DNA of 64,000 nucleotides, taken from contig OX439048.1 of the NCBI GenBank assembly GCA_949317995.1, forward strand, positions 65,911,375 to 65,975,374. The letters run 5' to 3'. Positions 20,854 to 32,351 of the stretch are shown here, in pieces. Position 1 is the stretch's first letter, and the number at the start of each line of letters is the position of its first letter. The notes under the pieces were generated by a model that was not told the DNA's origin, searched no databases, and saw nothing but the letters and a program-made list of their open reading frames with translations. Origin of the DNA: Acholoe squamosa (lineage: Eukaryota; Annelida; Polychaeta; Phyllodocida; Polynoidae). The position numbers and the translations under genes were made by a program.

Positions 20854-21236
20854 AGGGTGATCTACAATCTTACATAGTGTCAGCCCTATGGTATTGCTAT
20901 GCCTACAGAAGGTCGGCATGATACTCCAATGAAGTGCTGGTCAGCAGTCTCACCAGCACTTCATTGGAGCATCATGACGACACATGCACATGCTGCACTC
21001 CTGCTTCAGCTAACGTTAATGCCCTAGATGGCCAAATGGTGTGGCACATGATATTACTTTTAAATGTACAGAAATGCTCATCATTCAATCAATACCCATA
21101 AACCTATTGTAGTAAACATCACCATATTATCCCCCTTTCATAACTTGGATAATATGCGGTTATCTGTAATCATAGTATGTGTGGGTGAGCAAGGCCAAAA
21201 AGACCAATGCAATGGCGTTGGGTGTATTTATTCTCA

Positions 21237-21492
21237 CACTGAAAAAAGTCTTCCTGACAAAATGACATGTATATCCATGTCAACTTGATTTGACACATAG
21301 AGCACATGTCATTGGGACATGGCACATATGTCACCATGACAACTGTCTTCATTATGCATGTCAAGTGGAGTTGACGAACCAAATGTGAGAGTGTCAGCCT
21401 CATTCAACATGCCTTTCTCGCATGTCATGTGGGAGACAATCGTGACCTGTGCAGTATGTGTCAAAGCGATCAGTCTTCTTTTCTCTGTGCAG
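21237..21492 (-). mobile_element. Short CATGTCAA-rich element (relative of 55526-56497)
   Basis: Ends CACTGAAAAAAGTCTTCCTG and CTTCTTTTCTCTGTGCAGTC. Its interior contains many CATGTCA/TGACATG words (AATGACATGTATATCCATGT, GTCATTGGGACATGGCACAT). It matches the outer parts of 55526-56497 in reverse orientation. Duplicate segment B has no such element at the corresponding place (near 28800). Class unknown; non-coding. Confidence 0.65.
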
Positions 21493-22349
21493 TCACTATA
21501 GATTTTAACACTGCATGAATGTTGCCAAGGAGATTCATTTATGCATCATACAGACTATTAATTTTGAGTTATGGTGAGTTCTTGCCAGGCAGATGCTGCA
21601 TTTATGAGTCATTATGAATCATGAAGACTGACATATTCCTGCTTTTACAGCCCTTAAAGCGTTGGTGATCCATAATTTAAAACCAAAGATGACAAATGAT
21701 CTTCATTCTTATGCCTAAGCTAGTTTAATCAGGTCGGTGATGGCCTGTCACTAGACTTAAAATCTCAAAAAAAGATCTCACTGAGTGCAAAGAAAAATGC
21801 ATGTACAGCAAGCTATGTTTCGTTGAGAGTTCACAGGTGAATTTACCTTTTCCAACATATGACAACCACTTTAACTATGTAAAGTTATACCAGAATGTCC
21901 GAGATCAACTTTTGATCAGAAGGGTCCTGCACAACTTTGCCATTGCCTCAGATGGTCTAATCCTGTATACTGGTAAAATAGCCTATTATGGCAACCATTC
22001 TTAGTCTTAGTTGAAATATGCAACGTTAATACAGAAAGTGAATTATAACTGGCAGCAAGGTATTATAATAGAGAGAGTGGGTCGTGGTTTAATGAGTGAT
22101 GTCCCCCTGGGGAATAGGACCTTCTTGACCTGAGTATCCCATAAAGCTTAAACGCTATAAAGCCGTAGCACTCACCCAGTGATGGATGGCCATTGGATCA
22201 TAAATGGGGTCACACTTAAACTGATGTATTACCCAGTAGGTATTTCTCAAGATGGTACGACTAGTCCCTTGCAAATTGTGTCCTCACTCTTATGCAATTA
22301 CAGCCCTGCATCTAATGATCATTAATGATTGCACTGGTACAACTTCCCT

Positions 22350-22430
22350 ATGGTGGTGAAAGGAATCTCTGTGAAAATAGTGACAGATCTCTGGCAGCTT
22401 AGGGATGAGGATTCCATCATATTTTCATCA
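22350..22430 (+). repeat. Copy 3 of the AATCTCTGTGAAAATA module (3' part)
   Basis: AGGAATCTCTGTGAAAATAG, ACAGATCTCTGGCAGC and GATGAGGATTCCATCA. The plus-strand frame used by the other copies is open here through the module. It lies inside duplicate A and corresponds to 30010-30350 in B, where a TIR element has split it. Confidence 0.5.
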
Positions 22431-22434
22431 ACAT

Positions 22435-22560
22435 ATTTTTTAGCGCCTCCCATGCCGCGTAGCGGCGGTACCGCGAAGCAGTACGGGAGTGCGCTATGAT
22501 GATTGCATTTGCCCCATGTGATGAGGTCTCACAATACAAAATAACAGCGGGAGGCGTTTT
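22435..22560. other. CpG-rich insert-like segment
   Basis: AGCGCCTCCCATGCCGCGTA, CGGCGGTACCGCG and AGCGGGAGGCG...ACGCGGTCAC stand out in an AT-rich, CpG-poor setting. GGCGCTCC-type ends may pair (AGCGCCTCCC with GGGAGGCG). Duplicate B has no counterpart, so it is probably a late insertion. Function unknown. Confidence 0.4.
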
Positions 22561-22668
22561 TTTACGCGGTCACAACAGCATTTCTTGTTTGAACAATGCA
22601 GGTTCTAATGCAGCTTACTAGGGCACTATAGAATCAGGGTTGGCTTGTCTCTGCTTTTGACTTGACCT

Positions 22669-22800
22669 GGAAGACATTTCTCAAGATGGTACAACTAAAC
22701 CCCTCAAAACGTAGTGCGATCTGCTACATTAATGTCGGTACAGTCCTGCATAGAGTGGTCACTAATAATCGCACAGGTACGACAGCCAAACCAAACCCTA
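22669..22800. mobile_element. GGAAGGCATTTCTCAAGATG-family MITE, left-half copy
   Basis: CCTGGAAGACATTTCTCAAG, ATGGTACAACTAAACCCCTC and AGTGGTCACTAATAATCGCAC follow the family order. The paralogous copy is 30450-30570. The right TIR is missing. Confidence 0.55.
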
Positions 22801-23174
22801 AGTAGTTACCTACCTACCTACTCTAAATTTCCACAAACTATGAGAAAGGATTGAGCTATCACGGTGGATCTATACAGAAGATCTTCCTCTAGCTATCGGT
22901 GGACTTCCTAACCAGATGATGAGGACACTGTGCTGACATGTTGTTCACAACTACAATATTAATTATCGTAAGTAACCAGAATAAGTACGACAAAGAAACC
23001 CATATTTGTATTGTTTGCATACTGTAAGCGAAAAACAAGGAATCTATATACACTAATCTTATGGTAAAAAAATTGTTCCTTAAAAAACAGCTTTAAATTT
23101 CAAAAGGCATCCCATCCCTTACTCAGCCTCACCAATATCCCTAAAGTCCCTTTCAGACAGCGATAAGTCATCAC

Positions 23175-23289
23175 GAGCGTGTTGCTCCTATGGTAAAAAG
23201 AGCTGTCAGTAGGTACCCTCTTTTCAAAAGAAGTCACGCACTGCTTCACCATTCAACTTGCACTCACCACATTAGTCTGAAAAGTGACC
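23175..23289 (-). mobile_element. Truncated GGAGGGTGTTGCTCC-family MITE
   Basis: GAGCGTGTTGCTCCTATGGT ... CACATTAGTCTGAAAAGTGACC, cut off where the next family member begins. It is closer to the 4700 and 46085 copies than to its neighbour. Confidence 0.7.
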
Positions 23290-23290
23290 T

Positions 23291-23644
23291 GGAGGGTGTT
23301 GCTCTATTGTAAAAAGAGCTGTGAATATGTGCCCTCTTTTCTAAACCAGTTGTGCACTGCTTCATCTAAGTACTTGCAATCACCAGATTAGTCTGAAACG
23401 TCACCTACCTTGTTTAAAATAGAGAGAGAGCTGCACTACCAGGTACCTACTCATGTCACACACTCTATAGTATATTATACTAACTGACTTCTCCCAACTA
23501 CTCAAATCCCCTTTTTTAGCACCATACTTGAATGACCACTTGTGAGCAACAAAAAGGACAAGTTATAGCTACATGAAAAGAAAGGACTGGAAACGAGGGC
23601 ATTTTTAGCCAGCTCTTCCTTTTGCTATAGAAGTAACACCCTCC
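23291..23644 (-). mobile_element. GGAGGGTGTTGCTCC-family MITE
   Basis: Both ends present: GGAGGGTGTTGCTCTATTGT and CTATAGAAGTAACACCCTCC. The interior carries the family blocks and a short GAGAGAGAG seed at about 23421. It sits head-to-tail with the truncated copy at 23175-23289. Confidence 0.8.
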
Positions 23645-24094
23645 ACACCTTAATGAGCCTTTGCACAGTGAGAGGCATTATATGCATTCACACCTATCAA
23701 AAAGGGCCATACAGATGCTACAGTGGTGGTACATGCAGCTACTTTTAGTAGAAAAGACACAATGGCTGCCAAAATTGTAAAATAAATTCTTACTTTCTTA
23801 TCTGAAAAAATATGGGGGGGGGGAAGGCAGGCTTTTTTGGGGGATTGGTACAGTATTTCTTATCTCATCAAATATTGTATCCCATCTCTGAAATTATTTC
23901 TGAACAGGTTGAATAGTTCCACAGTTGAATGACATCTTCAGGTTCATTTTGTCCCGGTAGGTTGAATCGGTCTTTTATTTATTGAACATCACTCTTTTGA
24001 ACATGCTCAAGGCAAGGATCTTCCTCATTAATTTCAGAGCCACAAAGTCAGGAAAACCATAGGGACTTATAATTCACAGCACACCTATTAGTTG

Positions 24095-24256
24095 CATGGG
24101 CGTGGAAAGCAGGGGGGACAGGGGGGTCATGCCCCCCCCCCGCACTTTTGGCCAATTCCTCAAAAGGTCAAAACTAAAAGGTCAAGCAAAGGGAGGTCAA
24201 AAATTGCAGAAAACCCCCCTGGTCCCACCCACTCTGAAACTGCTTCCCACGCCCCT
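24095..24256. mobile_element. CAGGGGCGTGG-family MITE with AGTTG duplication
   Basis: CATGGGCGTGGAAAGCAG ... CTTCCCACGCCCCTG, flanked by AGTTG at 24090-24094 and 24257-24261. A related unoccupied sequence, CACACCTATTATAGTTGCAT, exists at about 32445, an approximate empty site. Inverted relative of 12637-12811. Three overlapping open frames here come from the element and are not genes. Confidence 0.8.
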
Positions 24257-24285
24257 GAGTTGTGTACTTGGGGAGGGGGGCTTGG

Positions 24286-24447
24286 CAGTGGCAGATCCAG
24301 GATCTGGAAAAGGAGGGGGCACGGCCCAAAGGAGGGGGCGCACCCCATATTCCTGAGCAAATTTTAGGGTCCGAAATATGTAATTAAACTGTTAAGTACT
24401 TGGGAAAAGGGGGTGCGCACCCCCCACGCCCACCTCTAAATCCACTG
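24286..24447. mobile_element. CAGTGGCAGATCCAG TIR element
   Basis: CAGTGGCAGATCCAGGATC ... CCTCTAAATCCACTG with GGGGGC/GCACCCC blocks inside each end, 30 bp from the previous MITE. Target duplication is not clear. hAT-like by its CAGTGG ends, tentatively. Confidence 0.55.
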
Positions 24448-25645
24448 CCTACTTTGGGCTGGGGAGGCAATTTCTTAACGCACCACGTCTCCACACAGTC
24501 ACGATGATTTAAACCCCCCAAAAAATAGAGTCAGTGGTCATGGGTAGTGCCTCATGACTGCTTTGTACAATCAGCCCTACACTGAAATGGGGTCTTCAAT
24601 CTGAACAGCATAAAATGGGTGAGGCAAAAACTGTCAGATTTAAGATGTCAGACCTGGCACAGACTGTTCATGTCAATAATTATAAGCCTAGGTCAGCTTA
24701 AACAGGTTGGGCCATGTGTCTGGACCATAATAAAGTTGTCAAGGTGAGGAGTGTTTGTATGGGCTTACAAATTGAATTTCAGAGGACTAGACTCTTTATG
24801 TGGTTCAATTAGGTTACCCTAGCGACTCTACATTATGGCTTAGTTGAGGTCACTATTGAGGTCACTATCATTTAAACAATGATAACCCCCGAAGTAAATC
24901 AAAGTTTCCTTTAATATTTGTGTGCACTGCCATTCCAGTACTGATTTCTCACGTTATTCATATAGGTACCATACTTCCAAGCTGGATGACATAAGAGGCA
25001 CAAGATCAAGAATAGAAATTGCTGACATCAGCAAAAGACATGGTTGTCCTGATCTCAATAAACAGTTCCAGTGGCTGTGAACTAAGGCAGCATATTCACT
25101 AACCGTGTATCCTCTAAGTATGCTTTCCTTTTACAATCATAGACTGTTGTATAGTCTTTTGAAATAGGATATTTAAGGATGGATATACCTGTCTAAAGTA
25201 GGTAGGGTATATAGTGAATGATTACCTCTGCAGAGGAGGGGAGGATGGCAGGGTCAGACTCCTCTCACAAATCTGCTACACTAGCTGCTGCTTAAGAAGC
25301 TATCTTATATAAATGTTCATAACTAGGGGAGGAAAACAAAAATAAATAAGATTGGTATTTCAAATTACCATAGAGGATTTATTAGTATGCAATTTTGAGT
25401 AGGCGCAAGGTTACTTTCTCATTTACATGTGAACTGCCTTTTTACTTTTTTATTTTTTTTTCAAGAAATAATGAAGCCTCAACTTTCAGGTAGATATATA
25501 GAGTAAGTAGCCATGCCCACTGGGAGGTGTAACCCCTCCCCCTGTCTGTAAGAACTCTTGTGGTAATGTTTATATCTGCTACGGTAGGCTGAGAATGTCT
25601 GAGCTTCCTTCCACAGCCTGATAGAAATACCTTCCTCTGAAGCTA

Positions 25646-25867
25646 CCCAGCAAATTTTCGTGAGTCCTCGTCAACCTGTGTGAAGTAGCTCACACATGTC
25701 GCTAGATGGAACAAGATGTCGTTATAGCACAAGATCACCAGGAATAGCAATTGCTATGCCACATGAGTCTAACACACAGTGGCTAAAGATGATGGAACAA
25801 GTTATCACTCAAAATGGAGTCACCATTGATGACCAATCATGGCGACAGATGACAACAATTTGCTGGG
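25646..25867. mobile_element. CCCAGCAAATT element, 222-bp form
   Basis: CCCAGCAAATTTTCGTGAGT ... GACAACAATTTGCTGGG, TA on the left (25644-25645) and AA on the right, so the right TA has mutated. Duplicate A has no insertion at the matching place near 19325. Same length as 49847-50068. Confidence 0.8.
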
Positions 25868-26874
25868 AAAGGGGTATATGAACTGCTTTGGGTTGGTTGA
25901 ATTTTCTGTTAGTCTTAAAATACTTTGTAAAACAAATGCCAAATCATCTGATTAGGCAAAGTTTGCCTGACCGACAGCAGTAGAACAGTGGAATTGTGTT
26001 GGGCTCATTTCTGTTGGGATAACTCTCATAGTTATGGCTCTTACGAACCTAAAAATGGTTAAAGAAAGCAGTTCTGCCAGCCAATAGCTTTGTGGAATCA
26101 TAGAGGCAAACGTGGCAAATGCCTTTATTTCTGCTGTATCAAATAGTATATGTATCCCACTTGTATACTGACTCTTGATATGGACTATATACATGCTTAT
26201 TTGTTTTAGCATATTGTTGAAAACTTACTACAGTTGTGAAATTTCTTATGCTAGTAAAAATACTAAACTCAACCCATGGTGGCAAAGTGCAAACCTAGAC
26301 ACAATGCAACCTTGTGAACAGTTACTTAGTGCCTGAGGCTAACAAAGTTCTGTCTGGGTGGTCACATGATCAATTTATGCCCCTATATATGAGCAAAGGA
26401 GGTCAAGAAGTCATGATATCAGGCGATTGTTGGCTGTCCGCCATTGAGAAGCCAATCAATGCTGTAACACCCTGCTTCTGCTTAAATAATTGTTAATGGG
26501 TCCACAAAAGAAACAATGGAGGGATTTAATACTTTTTAACTAGTTCCTACAACTTTGCTCTATTGTTCAGGTTTCCAGAAAAGTATTGTAGGGTGAAGAA
26601 CCTCATAATCCTACTGCTTTCTTATTCTGGACAATACTTAAAGAAAATGATCATATTTCATGGACACCTATTAAGGGAGGCTGACAAAGGGGAAGCCTTA
26701 ATCCCCAAGTAGAGATCCACTCATCTCAGATAAGAAACCAACACTGCAGATTTTATCAAAGATGACACATTACAGAACTCACTTTTTACATAAGACTTCT
26801 AGCAGCCTCTTACATCACCAGTCTGTAATACCCATCTCACGGTAACCTGTGTGTTCCTCCTGATGAAGTGCACT

Positions 26875-27055
26875 GTAATAAATGATGGTTGAATCTAGCA
26901 GGGATCCTTGTAAAACTGAAGTGTGAGTCACCATAATTGTATGGCAGTGAACCAGTGTAGTTTTTACAAGAAACCACAGGGGCAGTAAGAATCTCTGTGA
27001 AAATAACAACAGATCTATGGCAACTTTGGGACGAGGGTTTCGGTGTTATTTCGAT
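26875..27055 (+). repeat. Copy 4 of the TTTTTACAAGAA module, open frame
   Basis: GTTGAATCTAGCAGGGATCC ... GTTTTTACAAGAAACCACAG ... GATCTATGGCAACTTTGGGA. The frame starting TTT TTA CAA reads F-L-Q-E-T then ISVKITTDLWQLWDE and stays open past the module. Relative to copy 2 it carries a 12-bp deletion that preserves the frame. No known protein is recognised. Confidence 0.5.
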
Positions 27056-28009
27056 TACACAAAAGTTTGCAAAGGGACTTATGTCCTCGTAAACCACCAT
27101 ATTTATTTTGTTGTTGAAATTACCAGGTAGACTAGTATATATCGCAATGTCAATGACTTTTACCATCTAGAAAGAAATCAAACCCATTAATGAAAGGGAT
27201 TTTTTTAAAAAATATTTCATCATGATAACATAAAATGAAGACAACAATCCACTTGGATTGCGTCAACTAAATCCTTTCACTTATTAGCTTTGAAGTGGAA
27301 TTCCAGTGAGTTTGAGTTTTAATATTTTTATTTGGCCTAACGGTATTTACAAGGTAATATTAACATATGAAGCCAAGAATAGAAAACATATCTCAGAGAA
27401 TGCATGTCAAGTATACAAGAGCATACGATCATAATACGGTCACATTTACATCATACAAGGTGTATATTATACCTAGCTACATCACAAGTTCAACTGATCT
27501 CCACCTGGTGGTATTCTGCTTAGCGGCTATCTCACCCAGTCTAGATCAGTGCTCATGACTCTCTGTTTATAAATCATTAGTTCACCCTCAATATCTTGCA
27601 CACATTTGTTACTTAGATAATGCACATTCCTACCTCTAGGTGCCTCCACAGTGGGTGCCACCATGTCTACCCAGCATGCCATGCAGGATGCTAGTTTTTT
27701 GTTGGGATGAGTCTTTCTGGTCATTGCTCTTTTTGCTGCTTTCGCATGATTTATGAGAAGGCTAGTGTTTCTTGTGAAATATTTCTGCAGCATTGTTTAT
27801 GTGAAAGCTGTTCTATAATTGAGATATATTAGGAAATAAGGGGATTTTTCACAGCTATAGGTCTGCACTTTATAAACACAGGAAAAATATTTCTTCCCCG
27901 GCTAACAAAATGAACCAGTGTACACTTCACCAGGTGCCTGGGGTTATTATTAACCTATTAGAGTCGGAATGATGCATAGATTCAGCCTTCATTTAAGCAT
28001 TTTGATGAC

Positions 28010-29055
28010 TACTGGGCATGATGCATTAATGGTCCTTCAAGGCTACAAGTAGGACTTCAAGGACCACCAATTCATTAATGCATCATGTCCATCGGTTTCA
28101 TGATGCACAAATGCAGCGCTGCCACTCACTGGATGAATCTACACAGAAGACAGAAACGCTGTCATCATTTATGCTGAAAATTAAAAGATAATTCTTTGGA
28201 TTTTGCCATGACCTCCAGTACAGGATAGTCTAATCTTCACACAAATTAAGAAGATGTCACGGACTCTAATGCTCCTTGGCAGAACTCAATACATCACAAA
28301 GACTTTTCCCTCCTCAGTAATGAACTCCTCAGAGACTAGTGTATAGTTAGTTACCTGCATTATCTCACTGCTGTGTTCTTGAATCCGGCCAAGTGCACGG
28401 AAGAACGCGACATTTGTAAAGGCGATTCGGTACAATAAACACGATTCATTCATTCATTCAGCGCTGGCACGTAAATCACTCTAACGGGTTGATATACCTC
28501 TGAGGCATGAAGTGCCAGCCAGGTTTTCATTGGTGCATCATGATGACCAATGGGCATGATGCACTCCCGCATCAGCTACCTTCCAAGGTTTAATGTCCTA
28601 GATGGTCAAAGGGTGGGGCACACACCATTACTTAACAATTTATATAAATGCTCATTATCAAATCAATACATGTAAACCTAATCAGCATCCTCATATTATC
28701 CCCACCCTTATAACTCGGGTAATACACTATTAGCTGTAATCGTATCAGAATGTGTGGGTGAGTGGGGCCCAAAGGAGCCATTTAATGGCTGCCGATGTAT
28801 TTATTTTCAAAGTCTCTTCTTTGAACCCTTTGATGCATCATGCCATTTGGTCATCATCATGCATCGATACAGCCCGGTTGACTGACTCCCGATGACAACA
28901 TTTGTGCATCGTGCAGACCCTACACCCGAAATTAAGGGTCAGCATCATGCTCCATTGAAGTGCTGGTGAGCAGTCTCACCAGCACTTCATTTGTGCATCA
29001 TGACAACCAATGGGCATAATGCACTCCTGCTTCAGCGGTTCGTAAATGCTGCGAG
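28010..29055. mobile_element. Cluster of three TTAA-family MITE remnants
   Basis: Pieces at about 28015-28125 (TTCATTAATGCATCATGTCC), 28450-28605 (CATTGGTGCATCATGATGAC) and 28820-29050. The last includes CAGTCTCACCAGCACTTCAT after CATTGAAGTGCTGGTGAGC, the family palindrome. Between the first two (28130-28440) is AT-rich sequence with no assignment. Termini are lost. Confidence 0.5.
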
Positions 29056-30061
29056 TGAGAACCATTTATGCATCATGCATACTATGTTGGAGTGGCGATA
29101 GGGATGGCAAGATCTGATGAGCAAGATCAATTATACCATGGTTCATCATATGACTTTACTTAGTTGATTTACGGAAGTCCGATATCAACTATTGATCAGA
29201 AGGGTACTACAACTTTGTCATTGCTTCAGTCGGTCTTAATCTGTATACTGGTGACAGCATCTCATGTTACTGACTATTCTTAATATTAGTTGAAAACATT
29301 TGTGCAAAAGCCTCTAGAGTTATTTGATGTAAATATAATAGGCAAGGTTAATACAGAAAGTGAACTATAACTGGCAGCAAGGCATTATCTTAGAGAGAGT
29401 GGGTCGTGGTTTAATGAGTGATGTCCCCCTGGGGAATAGAACCTTCATTACGCACACACCAGGTCTTAGCCTGAGTACCCCGCAAACTTTAACACTATAA
29501 AGCTGTAGCACTCACCCAGTGATGGGTGGGTACTGGATTATAAATGGATTATAAAAAGATTGATGTATTACCTGATAAATGCTTGAATGCAGGGGAAATT
29601 CTCCAGAGAACAGACCTAAAATCATTCATGTTCAAACTAGGAAATACCTGGATTGACCCTTTTGGCCATGTTAGAAAACTGCAGGGGTGAAATATATATC
29701 AAAAAGTGACATGGTTAGGGGATCTGCAATCTGCTATATGTCATATTTCATTTAGACAAATGAGAGAATGAATGACCCTTGATGTTTTATCTAATCATCC
29801 AGTGCCACTTTGAGATGCGTTGCCCATGATCCCATATTTTCTGCCTAATGAGTCTGCATTTACTCTGACTTCATTTAGATACCTATACCCCTGTGAACCT
29901 GCCTCTACACACACTGTGAGAAATAACTGTCGAATCTAGCTGGGATCCTTGTAAAACTGAGCAATGTAATTGTTTTGTAGTGAGTCAGTGTAGTTTTGAC
30001 AAGAAATCCCAGGTGGCAGTACAGTGGTTCAATGAATCTCTGTGGAAATAACAACCAATCT

Positions 30062-30328
30062 CTGGAGGCCATTTCTCAATGTACTACGACTGCCCACAGC
30101 CACTATGATTTAAAAATGCCAAAAATAAGCCAGGCTATCGTAGGAACTGCCCTACGACTGCTCAGTACGATTAGCAGCTATGCAGTAATTATATAAGGTT
30201 TAGTAGGGCAGTCATACTGGTGCAGACATTATGGACTACTAGTGCATGGTACTGTTATGGCCAGATTATTAGGTTCTCACTACGATTTAAAGGACAGCAG
30301 TCGTAGTGTGTTAAGAAATGGCCTCCAG
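30062..30328. mobile_element. CTGGAGGCCATTTCT TIR element (267 bp)
   Basis: CTGGAGGCCATTTCTCAATG ... TTAAGAAATGGCCTCCAG. Subterminal TACTACGACTGC mirrors GCAGTCGTAGTG. Duplicate A at 22384 reads straight through (CTCTGGCAGCTTAGGGATGA), so insertion followed the duplication. Same family as 32127-32351, 42807-43044 and 53032-53280. Confidence 0.8.
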
Positions 30329-30600
30329 GTATCATGGGACCAGGATTCCATCATTATATCGGCGACAGTCTTTTTACAGTGCATGTCATATTGCAGCTTA
30401 CAAGGACACAATAGAATTAGGATAGGGTTGTCTCTGCTTTTGACTTGACCTGGAAAGCATTTCTGAAGATGGTAGACTAAACCTCTTTAAATCATACTGG
30501 TGTCCCTCACCGTAATGCCATTACAGCCCTGCATCCAGTGGTCACTAATGATTGCACTGGTGCAACTACAAGACCAAACAATATATAATTACTGATTGTG

Positions 30601-30865
30601 AAGAGTGAGTGAGGGAGTGAGTAATGGTTGTTTAACGCCAAGCCGACAGCTAAGGTCATATTCATGGCGGAAAAAGTACATTAGACATCACGTCACAAAG
30701 GAATACATGTGCCTGTGCCCGTGCATATGGACACCAGACACATGTAAGAAAGAGGGGACAGGAAAGAGGAGATTCAAGGAACGAATATGTGCCAGTGCCC
30801 GCGCATATGGACACCACCCACACTCAGTGAGGATAGAAAAGCAAGACATAGACCCCTTTTAAAGA
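30601..30865 (+). repeat. GTGAGTGAG...TTTAACGCC repeat
   Basis: AGTGAGTGAGGGAGTGAGTA, GTTTAACGCCAAGCCGACAG and CTAAGGTCATATTCATGGCG, followed by two GTGCC.GTGC.CGCATATGGACACC units and ATAGACCCCTTTTAA. A shorter copy is at 40139-40330. I associate this style of repeat with molluscan genomes from memory, not by search. Confidence 0.55.
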
Positions 30866-31282
30866 TGGCCTGGGGCTGGGGAGGCCCGTGATTGTGAAGA
30901 ACAATTGCAGTGCATTACCTATGATGACCCACTGCAAATGTGAGGCTTTCAAATCTTAGCGGTAGTGATTAGTCAAACCATATGCGAACTGCATTTCTGT
31001 AATCGACTTTAGGTAAGCTAGCTGCTGGTATCTACAGAATCGACACGATTCTTAGAAGGGTATTACTATGAGAAAGATTTGGGCTATTTAGATGGTCCTG
31101 CTCTAGGAGGAGTTCATATGAGGTACAAATGATATTTTTGTGTGATGTTTGAAAGGAGATTAAGTTGAGATCTGATTAGGCTAATCCCCAACAGCTGAAT
31201 GACGTCTTCAGGTTCATTTTGCCTCGGTTCTTTGAATCGGTCACAATCTTAAAGAATTAATGAATCCCGCTCTTTCAAACAT

Positions 31283-32028
31283 GCTCTGGAGCTTAATTCA
31301 AAACATCCTGGGATCCCAACCCCAGCGATCTCAGTGTAGGCACATATCATAAGACCTGGCTGGTCTACCCTATGTAATGCAGTGGTTGCAGGCCTGTCCA
31401 GAATAGCTAGTCCTGGGATCACTTTACTATTCCATTTCCACCACTAAGATCACTGTGATCTTAGTGAAAGAATTGCATAGTGGTTTCACCTGAGTACAAG
31501 AGCACTTACAGGGAACACTCCTGATTGAAAGAGTGAATTGCCTGCTGCATACATAAGGAGGGGAGGGAGGACGTTTGCTCAGTGTCCTTGAGGGCTCCTA
31601 GGGCTACTCATGCGTTAAGTGCACTGTAAGGTAATTCTTCCCTTCTCTCTCTTTGTACTGGGGGGAGGGGAAAGGGAAGCAAAAATCATACATTCATGGG
31701 AACAACTCTTGAATACTGTACGGGGGTCAACTGCACCCTGTGCTCTTTTGTTAACCCATATGGGGACGGGGAACGATGGTATAAGCACTCTTGTGAAGAA
31801 GAGTGACTCCACAGCTATTCCTTTTTTTTTGGGACTCTTACCCCTGTGCCTAGTCAGTTCTTCTTGGAATAGTGTAGGAGGGCTGAGGCTAAGATCGATG
31901 CAATCTTACTGCTGGCTAGGATATGTGAACCCAGTCAACTCTTAAGATCGCTTAATAGGATAAGGCTGATTTATTCCTAAGATTGCTGGGGTCGTGATCC
32001 CAGGATGTTTTGAATTAAGCCCCAGAGC
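31283..32028. mobile_element. 746-bp element with inverted ends of about 50 bp
   Basis: GCTCTGGAGCTTAATTCAAA then ACATCCTGGGATCC..ACCCCAGC on the left mirrors GCTGGGGTC..GATCCCAGGATGT then TTTGAATTAAGCCCCAGAGC on the right. Host sequence around it matches the uninterrupted stretch at 24000-24030 (CATGCTCAAGGCAAGGATC). Overlapping frames of 108 and 65 codons in opposite directions look fortuitous. Superfamily unknown. Confidence 0.8.
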
Positions 32029-32126
32029 AGGGATCCTCATTAATTCTAAAGTTGAGAAAACCATAGGGTGTTATAATTCACGGCACTCTTTTGAAGTGTG
32101 GTTTTGTAGGATGGTACTTGGGGGCT

Positions 32127-32351
32127 CTGGAGGCCACTTCTTAACAGGCTATGATTGCACACAGCCCCTCTGATATAAACCCCAAGAATTAAGGTCAGTG
32201 CACATAGGTAGTCCATTACATAGAGTTTCCTAGGGCAGTTATATCACTGCAGGCATGGCATGGTCTCTATTATCAGATTGTGATGTCATTAAGTTATGGG
32301 TCCTCAGTACAATTTGAAGGTGAGCAGTCATGGCCTGTTAAGAAATGGCCC
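32127..32351. mobile_element. GGAGGCCATTTCT-family TIR element
   Basis: CTGGAGGCCACTTCTTAACA ... GGCCTGTTAAGAAATGGCC, with CTATGATTGCAC mirrored by GCAGTCATGGCC. The right end lacks the terminal TCCAG. Confidence 0.65.

Larger units (their letters stand above)
17050..22830. repeat. Segmental duplication, copy A
   Basis: Collinear with 24920-30600 over most of its length, once insertions are discounted. Anchors shared in order include ACTTCCA.RCTGGATGACAT (17145), AGTGGACGATTAGCTCT (17406), CAAAAATAAATA (19027), GCCTCAACTTTCAGGTA (19160), CAGCCTCTTATGTCACCAGT (19671), GTTTTTACAAGAAGC (19799), TGTCTACCCAGCATG-like (20440), TAATACAGAAAGTGAA (22027) and GAGAGAGTGGGTCGTGG (22070). Divergence is substantial, so the duplication is old. 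It contains no recognisable gene. Confidence 0.75.
24920..30600. repeat. Segmental duplication, copy B
   Basis: Partner of 17050-22830. Contains all anchors listed there in the same order, for example CAGCCTCTTACATCACCAGT (26810), GTTTTTACAAGAAACC (26960), TGTCTACCCAGCATGCCATG (27665), TAATACAGAAAGTGAACT (29347) and GAGAGAGTGGGTCGTGG (29394). A third partial relative of its 27600-27720 part is at 34440-34560. No recognisable gene. Confidence 0.75.

Noticed and set aside
24092..24367. Three open frames including RKGQ/KPPGP-like peptides
   Set aside because: They lie in the CAGGGGCGTGG MITE; the relative at 12637-12811 yields a similar peptide, showing it is transposon sequence.
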